DNA of 64,000 bases from an uncultured Flavobacteriales bacterium (GTDB taxonomy: Bacteria > Bacteroidota > Bacteroidia > Flavobacteriales > Crocinitomicaceae). The position numbers and the translations under genes were made by a program. The DNA lies in the NCBI GenBank assembly GCA_946480815.1, contig CAMLLB010000017.1, forward strand, positions 14,244 to 78,243. The letters run 5' to 3'. Below the pieces are notes generated by a model. That model was not told where the DNA came from. It worked only from the letters and a program-made list of their open reading frames with translations, and did not search any database. Shown here in pieces: positions 34,457-42,175 of the stretch (position 1 is the stretch's first letter; every line of letters begins with the position of its first letter).

Positions 34457-36103
34457 ATGGATAGAAGAGACTTTGTACGCATTTCATCTCTGTTGGGAAC
34501 AGGAATGCTCTTAAAATTCAACGGTATTGCATTAAGCACGGTTCAACCGGACGGATTACTTGAATCCATGGCTAAATCAAGCCTGAATGACAAAATACTG
34601 GTATTGATCCAATTGCATGGCGGAAACGATGGTTTGAATATGGTGATCCCGATCAATCAATACGGTCAATACTATAACCTGCGTCCGAATATTGCCATTC
34701 CGCAAAGCGGAACACGGCATTACATCACGCTGGACCCGAATTTACCTGCCAATAAACAAGTAGGACTTCACCCGGACATGGTCGGTTCAAAGGCGATGTA
34801 TGACGATGGAAATATGGCGATCGTTCAGAACGTTTCCTATGAAAACATGAACGGTTCACATTTCCGCAGCCGGGATGTTTGGTACATGGGTGGAAATTAC
34901 GACGACTATTTCAACTCCGGTTGGATGGGACGCTATTTTGAACATTACTATCCGGATTATCCGACAGGTTACCCGAGTGCAACTGTTCCGGACCCATTGG
35001 CACTGGAAATGGGAACCGGGGTTTCTCTTGCATTTCATAGAAACCAGGGAATTCCGGCAGGGCTTTCCATCCAGAACCCGGATGCATTCTACAACCTGAT
35101 CAACAGTGTCGGTGCGGAAGAACCTACCAACTTCCCTCCTACACACGCAGGAGATGAGATCGAATACATCATGCAGATCGAACGGCAGTCCAACAATTAT
35201 GCAGAACGGTTGCGGGATGTCTACGATGCCGGAACAAATTCAGGAACGGTTTATCCTGATTTGTACCCGTATATTGCACCAAGCGGTTCCTTAAACAATC
35301 CATTGGCGCCACAGTTGAAAATCATTTCACGTCTGATCAGCGGAGGAATCGGAACGAAGATCTTCCTTTGCCGGATCGGTGGATTCGACACACACGCAAA
35401 CCAGGTTGTCAATAACAACACAACGATGGGGTCACATGCTGCCTTGATGTACCACATTTCATCCGCAGTAAAAGCCTTTTATGACGATTTGACGAATTTA
35501 GGATTGGCGGATCGCGTATTGACGATGACTTTCTCTGAATTCGGTCGTCGTGTGGCGTCAAATGCCAGTTATGGGACAGATCACGGAAATGCAGCTCCGA
35601 TGTTGATTTACGGAACGTGTTTGAATCCGGGAGTTTACGGAGATAATCCCGACTTACAAAATCTTCAAAACGGAAATATTCCGCTGCAACACGATTACAG
35701 GCAAGTCTTTACTTCGGTAGTGAAAGACTGGTTCGGTGCACCCGATGCAGCGATTGAACATATAAAATTCGAGAATTTCGTAGCCAATCGGGTAGATTAC
35801 GTAGCATGTAAAGAACTCAGTGTTACCGAACTGTTCAAGGAGAATTTGTGGCTCAAATGTTATCCGAATCCAACAAACTCAAGTATCAGCATTTCATATG
35901 TACTGAAGAAAGAGACCAAGGTTCACATTGAAGTAAAAGATATTTCGGGTCGGACAATCGGCAACATTCCCGACGCACCTACAGTTCCCGGGGAACATTC
36001 CCTTGATTTTAATTTATCCCGCTATGCCAACGGAACATACTTTGTCACTTTAATTGCAAATGACAGCGTTGTTCTCACTGAAAAAGTAATCCTTTCCAAA
36101 TAA
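34457..36103 (+). CDS. DUF1501 family protein with twin-arginine-like start and T9SS type A tail
   Basis: A 548-residue exported protein of the alkaline-phosphatase/sulfatase-like DUF1501 family (IQLHGGNDGLNMVIPI, RIGGFDTHANQV, TMTFSEFGRRVASNASYGTDHGNAAPMLIYG). The N-terminus MDRRDFVRISSLLGTGMLLKF has the RRxF pattern of Tat signals. The C-terminus (about 465-548) is a type A sorting domain (CYPNPTNSSISISY...GTYFVTLIANDSVVLTEKVILSK). Tat export followed by T9SS secretion is unusual to see in one protein. Enzymatic activity is not established for the family. It is the second gene of a four-gene operon. Confidence 0.88.
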   Translation: MDRRDFVRISSLLGTGMLLKFNGIALSTVQPDGLLESMAKSSLNDKILVLIQLHGGNDGLNMVIPINQYGQYYNLRPNIAIPQSGTRHYITLDPNLPANKQVGLHPDMVGSKAMYDDGNMAIVQNVSYENMNGSHFRSRDVWYMGGNYDDYFNSGWMGRYFEHYYPDYPTGYPSATVPDPLALEMGTGVSLAFHRNQGIPAGLSIQNPDAFYNLINSVGAEEPTNFPPTHAGDEIEYIMQIERQSNNYAERLRDVYDAGTNSGTVYPDLYPYIAPSGSLNNPLAPQLKIISRLISGGIGTKIFLCRIGGFDTHANQVVNNNTTMGSHAALMYHISSAVKAFYDDLTNLGLADRVLTMTFSEFGRRVASNASYGTDHGNAAPMLIYGTCLNPGVYGDNPDLQNLQNGNIPLQHDYRQVFTSVVKDWFGAPDAAIEHIKFENFVANRVDYVACKELSVTELFKENLWLKCYPNPTNSSISISYVLKKETKVHIEVKDISGRTIGNIPDAPTVPGEHSLDFNLSRYANGTYFVTLIANDSVVLTEKVILSK

Positions 36104-36969
36104 TGATGTCAAACAGATTTTTACTTCTCTTACCGGTCCTCCTGTTGAATTTTAACGGATTGACCCAGACAAAATACAGTGTTCACCGAAAAGGCAGAAT
36201 CTATCTCGGGATATCCGGCGGAATGAATTTCAGTAAAGCACAGGTGGTGAAAGACTATAATTTGCTTATGATCACACCACAATCATCGGCAAACAATACA
36301 GATTCTGAAAAGGACTACCAACCTTTATTTAAAAACAAGGGTTCTCAATTCGGATTGTACTTTTCGTATTCTTTCAAAAAAAAACTGGCTATTGTTTTTC
36401 AACCGGCTTATCAAACCGCGAGTTTCAATTACCGGACCGCTTATTCCTGGTCCGATACGGTAAATGGTGCTGACTTTTCCATGGAAATGATGCATCAGCA
36501 AAAGCTATCCGGTGTGAACCTCCCGTTATCCGTGCGCTGGGATTTTACAACATCCCAATTCTCGCCTTACATCCAGGGAGGGATTTTTGCCAATTTCAGA
36601 ACTCAGGCGAAAAAAACCATCTTTTATGATTACACAATTGATGAGGAAGTGGATAAAAAAACAGCCGATAAAACGGGCGAAGCAGATCTTACAGAGCACA
36701 TCAATAAAGCCAATTTCGGACTTACTGCCGGGATCGGGTTTACCTATTTCGCCAATTATTTTGCCATCAGTTTGGAAAGCAATTTTCGCTACGGGTTCCG
36801 TTCTATTGTCAATGACCAGAACCGCTATGCAGATTATACCGGTTTCAGCGTTCAATACCTGGACGTTATGGACCAGTTAAAACTGATGAACCTCGATATT
36901 CAATTAACCGTGATGTTCCCGATTGACAACTCTATTTCATTGGGAATTCTTCGAAAAAGCAGACATTAA
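36103..36969 (+). CDS. Outer-membrane beta-barrel protein (PorT-like)
   Basis: A 288-residue exported barrel protein with signal peptide (about 1-22, LLNFNGLTQ). The mature part opens RIYLGISGGMNFSKAQV, as in PorT-like outer-membrane beta-barrel proteins, and has alternating strands and an acidic loop (about 180-200). The start codon shares its A with the preceding stop (TAATG), so it is translationally coupled to the DUF1501 gene. It could be an outer-membrane partner for the DUF1800/DUF1501 proteins, inferred from linkage only. Confidence 0.7.
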   Translation: MMSNRFLLLLPVLLLNFNGLTQTKYSVHRKGRIYLGISGGMNFSKAQVVKDYNLLMITPQSSANNTDSEKDYQPLFKNKGSQFGLYFSYSFKKKLAIVFQPAYQTASFNYRTAYSWSDTVNGADFSMEMMHQQKLSGVNLPLSVRWDFTTSQFSPYIQGGIFANFRTQAKKTIFYDYTIDEEVDKKTADKTGEADLTEHINKANFGLTAGIGFTYFANYFAISLESNFRYGFRSIVNDQNRYADYTGFSVQYLDVMDQLKLMNLDIQLTVMFPIDNSISLGILRKSRH

Positions 36970-36980
36970 TCAGAACGAGT

Positions 36981-38177
36981 ATGAGATTAGTAATACATGC
37001 AATGATCTTTTTAGTCCCGGTAGTTATCGGGATGGGAATGGGATTTTCAAGCTGCAAAAAGAAAGTCAAAGACGAAGAAATACCGTTTATCAAGATTTAC
37101 GATGACCAGAACGGAAATAAACATTTTCACCCCCTGAGTATTACCACTTCTGCAACGAATGACGGATACCTGGTAATGAGTGCTTATGACGGCTGGAGGA
37201 TCCATTTGATGAAAGTAGACAATACCGGGGAATTTGTATGGAATTACGAATTACCGGCCAACTATGTGAATGCCGTTCCAAACCTGGTGAAAAGCAATGG
37301 CGAAAACTACCTGGTGTGCATGGATGCTGTCGGATTATTTACGTATGTGCTGAAAATTGACGAAAACAATCACACCACAACAGAAGTTGCTACTTTCACC
37401 GATGTGCTCTACCCGACCTATGTTTATCATTCGGGACAAAATGGTTATATCCAGAATTACAATCGCTTAAGCATGCAAACCGGTTTGCATAAATTAACTG
37501 CCGATCTGAGTAGTATTACACAATCTGCAGAACTGGATATTTTCACGGATGTGGAGGATCGTATTGTAGAACATGTTACGTTTAACGGAAAACGCATGCC
37601 GTTCTTTGTCAGTTCTACACCCGAACAAAATTACATTGTAATGAACGGCTTCTACAATTACAGTTTTTCATTAATCTTCCTGGACCAGAACCTCAATTTT
37701 ACCGGAGTTTACAACGGCGCAGGTTTTAATGGCGGATTGGCAGCAATTTCACCTTCAGGGAGCAATAGTTTTTCACTGGCGCGCTTTTCATACGATAATC
37801 TATACTACAATGCGAATGCCTCACTGACTCCAACGACTATTGATATTACAGAATCGATTTCTGCCCAGGGCCATTCGGAATTGGATGCTCAAAAACCGGT
37901 ATTGATAAAAGATATTTCGATCAAAAACGTGCAATACAAAGCGTTCCTTTCTTCTACGCGGAGTAACCAGCTTTTGCTGAGCATTTATGATCGTTCAAGC
38001 GGATCCTTGGTCGGGAAAAAGTACCTGGGGAAAAATATTCCGATCACAGCCTGTGATTTTGTACAAACGACAAACGGGGAATTGAATATTTTGATGCAGG
38101 CAAAGATCATGGGCAGCTTTGACCGCATTGCAATCATGAAATTATCCAAAGAACAGCTGGAAGAAATTCCGGATTGA
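36981..38177 (+). CDS. Hypothetical lipoprotein ending the DUF1800 operon
   Basis: A 398-residue lipoprotein; the lipobox Cys lies at about residue 25 (MGFSSC, then Lys). The mature part has repeated WD- or beta-propeller-like segments (NDGYLVMSAYDGWRIHLMKVDNTGEFVWNYELP; LVKSNGENYLVCMDAVGLFTYVLKIDENN), reminiscent of PQQ-type or Kelch-like propellers, though I do not recognise a family. It follows the barrel gene by 11 nt and ends 25 nt before a long palindrome. Confidence 0.6.
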   Translation: MRLVIHAMIFLVPVVIGMGMGFSSCKKKVKDEEIPFIKIYDDQNGNKHFHPLSITTSATNDGYLVMSAYDGWRIHLMKVDNTGEFVWNYELPANYVNAVPNLVKSNGENYLVCMDAVGLFTYVLKIDENNHTTTEVATFTDVLYPTYVYHSGQNGYIQNYNRLSMQTGLHKLTADLSSITQSAELDIFTDVEDRIVEHVTFNGKRMPFFVSSTPEQNYIVMNGFYNYSFSLIFLDQNLNFTGVYNGAGFNGGLAAISPSGSNSFSLARFSYDNLYYNANASLTPTTIDITESISAQGHSELDAQKPVLIKDISIKNVQYKAFLSSTRSNQLLLSIYDRSSGSLVGKKYLGKNIPITACDFVQTTNGELNILMQAKIMGSFDRIAIMKLSKEQLEEIPD

Positions 38178-38185
38178 TCTGTAAA

Positions 38186-38250
38186 CACGCAGGGGTGCGA
38201 TATATAAAACACGTAGGGGCGCGATTAATCGCGCCCCTACGTGTTTTATA
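38186..38250. repeat. 48-bp perfect palindrome with an adjoining half-copy
   Basis: Positions 38203-38250 form a perfect palindrome centred on GATTAATC, with arms containing ACACGTAGGGGCGCG. A diverged half-copy (ACACGCAGGGGTGCGA, 38185-38200) precedes it. It separates convergent genes and should act as a bidirectional terminator. A relative lies at 50042-50083. Confidence 0.95.
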
Positions 38251-38263
38251 ATTTCACAATTTC

Positions 38264-39181
38264 TTATGCAATACTTTCATCCAATAATTGATTGATCGAT
38301 GCAATGGTAAATTTGCCCGAATCAGGGCATAATTCAATATCGATCCGGCCCAATTTCAAGCCTCCGTAACCAACCTGGTTAACAAAAACAGCTTTTCCGT
38401 CTTTGTTCTTAAATTCCTGCATGTCTTCCAAGAACGTGTGGGTATGTCCACCTATAATGACATCTATTCCTTTGGTCGATGCTGCCAATACTTTATCAGA
38501 AACCTGATCTGTTTTGTATTCGTAGCCTAAATGTGACAAACAAATCACCACATCACAACCTTCCTTTCTCAGAATATCTGCTTGTTTTTGAGCAGTAGCA
38601 ACCGGGTCCTGGTAAGTTAATCCTTTCCAGTTTTCAGTTGGTACCAGGCCCTGAAGATTTACTCCCAATCCAAAAATCCCGATCTTAAACCCGGCTTTAT
38701 TGATAATGGTATATGGCTTTACCACTTCGGAAAGCGGTGTGGAAGCAAGTTCGTAATTCGCATTGACAACCTGGAACGAAGCATGGGACAAGGCACTTTT
38801 ATAAGCCTCCATTCCAATATCGAAGTCGTGGTTCCCAAGGGTTACAATATCGTAATTCATGGCAGCCATGGTCTTCATCTCAAGAACTCCTTTAAACTTA
38901 TTGAAGTAAGGTGTTCCCTGGAAAATATCTCCTGCATCCAATAACAACACATGGTCTTCCTGGTCCCGGATGGTTTGGATCAAACTTGCTCTCCTGGAAA
39001 CTCCTCCCATATTCGGGAATTTGGGATGATTTACCGGAAACGGATCAATATTGGAATGGGTATCGTTGGTGTGAAGGATGACTAATTTGCTTTGTTTTTT
39101 CTTCGCGCTCATCAATGAAGGCGCTATCATAGCAGCACCAGCAACAACACCTGTTTGCTGTAAAAATAATCTTCGTTCCAT
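38264..39181 (-). CDS. 5'-nucleotidase, metallophosphatase domain only (split UshA-like, N-part)
   Basis: A 305-residue protein corresponding to the N-terminal catalytic domain of bifunctional UDP-sugar hydrolase/5'-nucleotidase. Dimetal motifs: HTNDTHSN, LDAGDIFQGTP, TLGNHDFD, ICLSHLGYE and GGHTHTF. The N-terminus MERRLFLQQTG...AAMIAP has a Tat-like RR pattern and hydrophobic stretch, consistent with export of a metallated enzyme. It would dephosphorylate nucleotides in the periplasm. The C-terminal substrate-binding domain is encoded by the gene one base upstream, so the two probably form one enzyme. Confidence 0.9.
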   Translation of the reverse strand: MERRLFLQQTGVVAGAAMIAPSLMSAKKKQSKLVILHTNDTHSNIDPFPVNHPKFPNMGGVSRRASLIQTIRDQEDHVLLLDAGDIFQGTPYFNKFKGVLEMKTMAAMNYDIVTLGNHDFDIGMEAYKSALSHASFQVVNANYELASTPLSEVVKPYTIINKAGFKIGIFGLGVNLQGLVPTENWKGLTYQDPVATAQKQADILRKEGCDVVICLSHLGYEYKTDQVSDKVLAASTKGIDVIIGGHTHTFLEDMQEFKNKDGKAVFVNQVGYGGLKLGRIDIELCPDSGKFTIASINQLLDESIA

Positions 39182-39182
39182 C

Positions 39183-39890
39183 TTACCAATTTATTCTTTC
39201 TTCAGGATAAAATGCAATTTTTTTCTCTTTTTTAACAGCTTCAATAATGAAGTCTCTAAAGAGAATATTCGTATCAAATCGTTGCAAAGGATTGTTAAAG
39301 AAGAACATATTATCTCCTCCGTTTGCCAGAAAATCCGATGTAATTACCCAGAAATAATTCTTTTCTTTCGCCAGATTATCCGGAAAAACGAGCTTTCCTT
39401 TCTCCAGTTTAAACCCTCCGATCGGTTCGCCGCCTTTCTCTTTCAGGTAAGCTTCCATTTCGGGAATCTTATCCAGGGATAATTTGAGAAAAACCATGCG
39501 GTTATCAAAGGGCATGACTTTGTAAATATCCCCAACCGTGATATTCCCTTTCGGGATATCAGCTCTCAAACCACCATTATTGATAAATGCAACCAGCGGT
39601 TCGTTTTTAAAGAATGAACTGTCTTTCGCTTTTTTGATCAATTCATCACACAACCAAAAACCCAGCGTCGAATTTGGTCTTCCGGTAACCAGGTCCGTTG
39701 CAGCCTCACCTATGACCAAACCAAATTCCTTCTGCATTTCTCTTCGATAGGGAGCAATCAATGAGTCCATTTCTACTGAGGACTTACTCGAATCATCAAT
39801 AGTCTGTTTCGAGCCGGTGACCTGTAAATGATAAGAGCAGGCCGTAAGACCTGCTCCTATAAGAAAAAAAAGAAAAACTTGTTTCTTCAT
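39183..39890 (-). CDS. 5'-nucleotidase C-terminal-domain lipoprotein (split UshA-like, C-part)
   Basis: A 235-residue lipoprotein (FFLIGAGLTACSYH, Cys18) matching the C-terminal, nucleotide-specificity domain of 5'-nucleotidases: NSTLGFWLCDELIKKAKDS, VAFINNGGLRADIPKGNITVGDIYKVMPFDN, and YFWVITSDFLANGGDNMFFF. It lacks the phosphatase domain, which is the next gene after a 1-nt gap. Lipid anchoring of this half may hold the complex in the membrane. The upstream endonuclease gene ends 2 nt before it, so the three genes are one transcription unit. Confidence 0.9.
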   Translation of the reverse strand: MKKQVFLFFLIGAGLTACSYHLQVTGSKQTIDDSSKSSVEMDSLIAPYRREMQKEFGLVIGEAATDLVTGRPNSTLGFWLCDELIKKAKDSSFFKNEPLVAFINNGGLRADIPKGNITVGDIYKVMPFDNRMVFLKLSLDKIPEMEAYLKEKGGEPIGGFKLEKGKLVFPDNLAKEKNYFWVITSDFLANGGDNMFFFNNPLQRFDTNILFRDFIIEAVKKEKKIAFYPEERINW

Positions 39891-39892
39891 CT

Positions 39893-42064
39893 TTAGTTCT
39901 TAACGATTGTTTTTTGAGTTGCCCCAAATGGCGTTCTTACTTTCACAAGATACGAACCAGTTTCCAAATCCTGAATATTTAATTCAATTAAAACCTGGTT
40001 GATCGCGTCAGCAGATTTTACCACTTTACCATCCATCGAAATTACTTCATAACCGATAATCGTTGTTGCGTCCACATTCATGAACAACGAATTCGTAGCC
40101 GGATTCGGATATAAGATAAATCCGTTCAACAACGCTTCTTCAACATTAGCAGTACATCCTAAAGCCTCGTAGCTCATGTTTGTGAAGTTCACGAAACAAG
40201 CAAAGTTCGGGTTATCTACAAACGGATTACGGTTTTCCTGCAATGAATCAACGTAATCATTTCTTGAAATTTCCCACGCATCCGGTAAATCCTGAACGTT
40301 CCATTGTTTCAAAATTGCCTGATCCTGTCCGTAAGGAATTGAACCGCTGATCGGATTCGGGAATCCCCAATTGTTTCCTGAAACTGTTGTATAACAAATT
40401 GCTTCGTACATCATTGCTCGAGCAGCATCACCTTTGTGCTCGTCTCTTGGTTCGAAAACCTGGTGACCATTTGCATCTGTTCCGAATTTACATCCCAAAT
40501 AACCTCCTGTCTGGTTCACAACTTTACCTAACGGGTAGTTACTTCTCAATGCGTTTGCATTGTTTTGGTTTGTAGGGAACAAGTGGTGATAATCGTTGTA
40601 CTCAGGAAGTGCATCTGCCGGGTTTGTCGGCATCCAGCTATGGCAGTAAGTATGTTCACGGCTAAATCCTGTTGCAGTAAAGTCAAACGGTTCAGTATAG
40701 ATCTTATTTTCACCACTGTAAACACATGTTACTACACGGCGATCCAATGTTGTGTCTCTTGCAGCAAATTTGGCAACCATATAAGGTCCGTAGTTGCTGT
40801 AGAATTGCATATCATGCGGATTTGTCAGGTTGTGAAGATCAGCAACAAACGTTGGACTGCTTGTAGAAATGGATGAGTAATAACCTGCAGGCATCATAGA
40901 ACCTGAAGATGTTACGTTTCCTGTCAATGGAGCAGTTGTATTGTAATTTCTGTATGTTCCCGGTCCGTTGTAAGCATAAACTACAAAGTAGTATCCTGTA
41001 CTTGCTACAATGTTATTCGGTGTAAAAGATGTTGCGTTTCCTGAAAAAACAACCTGAGCATCCCCTACAATATCACCACGCTGATATACTGTTCCGTCAG
41101 CTGGAACACCTGTGATTGCAGATCCTTTTTTACGAAGAACCAAATATCCTTCTGCAGTTGCCGGAGTAAATGTACCTGTCAATCGGTATGATTTCACATT
41201 CGAGAAAACCAAATTTGTTGCCTGTGCAGCCGGTTCTGTTGCCAGGTTCCCCCCGATTCCATACAAATTGATCACATAAGCAGCCTCATCCGCATCGTCA
41301 CTATTGATTGTAAGTACTGCATTTCTGTTACCTGCAGCCGCCGGAGTAAAGTTAACTGTCAACGATTGATTTGCAGTTGCAGCAACAGTTGAAGGAAAAG
41401 ATGCCACTGAGAAGTCAGCAGCATTTGCCCCTGAAATAACCGCGCTTGAGATATTCAAGGTATTTGCTGTTCCCAGGTTTTCAACTGTAAATACCAGCGG
41501 AGTCATTGTTGAAACCGGTGAACTTACTGTTTGTGTACCACCTGAAACAATTGTTGTTCCTGAATATTTCACGTTAATTTCCTGAGCCGGTGTAGCAGCA
41601 CCAACAGCAATATTTACATCGTCCAAACCAATGTTTCCGCTTACTTTATTCGTGTAAATGAATTTAATATAACGCGTCAAAGAATTCGGGTTATCCGTAT
41701 ATAGTTGGTATGTTCCTGCGGGAGGAGCTGTATGTGTATGCAAAGCAGTATAAGAAACACCATCAGCAGATTCCTGAACGGTGAATGTTCCGCCACTGAA
41801 CGAGTTTCCTGCAAGGTAATATGTTAAAGCCCCCGGAGCACTTGCAAAGTTGATAAGCAGGTAATCACCTGTTCCGTCAAACTTCATTGCCGGTGGTGTA
41901 TTACCGGAAGCTGTATAAAATGCAGTTCCTGACTCAGTCCACCCTGTCGGCAGTGTAGTCGTTGTAAAACTCCATGTTGTTGGCAACACTGCTTGTGCCA
42001 AGGATACGCTATAAGCAAAAGCTGATAACAGTACTAAAAAAATTGACTTTCTCATTTTTCTCAT
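39893..42064 (-). CDS. Secreted endonuclease I family nuclease with T9SS type A tail
   Basis: A 723-residue extracellular nuclease; the start at 42064 (MRKMRKSIFLVLLSAFAYSVSLAQ) was chosen over a frame 12 codons longer because it gives a clean signal peptide. A domain of about 120 residues (EXPERDENLAMINA-like sandwich) is followed by an ASPM/Hydin-type Ig domain and an Fn3-like region. The endonuclease I (NucM/EndA) domain then has SREHTYCHSW (near 470) and DYHHLFPTNQNNANALRSN (near 490). It ends in a sorting domain with LYPNPATNS. It would cut extracellular DNA or RNA non-specifically. It sits directly upstream of the split 5'-nucleotidase. Confidence 0.9.
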   Translation of the reverse strand: MRKMRKSIFLVLLSAFAYSVSLAQAVLPTTWSFTTTTLPTGWTESGTAFYTASGNTPPAMKFDGTGDYLLINFASAPGALTYYLAGNSFSGGTFTVQESADGVSYTALHTHTAPPAGTYQLYTDNPNSLTRYIKFIYTNKVSGNIGLDDVNIAVGAATPAQEINVKYSGTTIVSGGTQTVSSPVSTMTPLVFTVENLGTANTLNISSAVISGANAADFSVASFPSTVAATANQSLTVNFTPAAAGNRNAVLTINSDDADEAAYVINLYGIGGNLATEPAAQATNLVFSNVKSYRLTGTFTPATAEGYLVLRKKGSAITGVPADGTVYQRGDIVGDAQVVFSGNATSFTPNNIVASTGYYFVVYAYNGPGTYRNYNTTAPLTGNVTSSGSMMPAGYYSSISTSSPTFVADLHNLTNPHDMQFYSNYGPYMVAKFAARDTTLDRRVVTCVYSGENKIYTEPFDFTATGFSREHTYCHSWMPTNPADALPEYNDYHHLFPTNQNNANALRSNYPLGKVVNQTGGYLGCKFGTDANGHQVFEPRDEHKGDAARAMMYEAICYTTVSGNNWGFPNPISGSIPYGQDQAILKQWNVQDLPDAWEISRNDYVDSLQENRNPFVDNPNFACFVNFTNMSYEALGCTANVEEALLNGFILYPNPATNSLFMNVDATTIIGYEVISMDGKVVKSADAINQVLIELNIQDLETGSYLVKVRTPFGATQKTIVKN

Positions 42065-42115
42065 TTGTTTCAAATTCCTAAACGGTAACTGAAGAGGCAT
42101 TGAAATTGACCTTAC

Positions 42116-42150
42116 TCTCTAAATTAGAGATACCGCTTATCCAAAAGTTA
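42116..42150 (-). promoter_or_regulatory. Candidate promoter and operator of the endonuclease operon
   Basis: On the minus strand TAACTTTTG (from 42150) resembles a -7 box with one extra T. It is followed by the perfect 15-bp palindrome TCTCTAA-A-TTAGAGA (42116-42130), placed just after the expected transcription start. Confidence 0.35.
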
Positions 42151-42175
42151 CTTATTTATTGTTATTTTCTATTTT

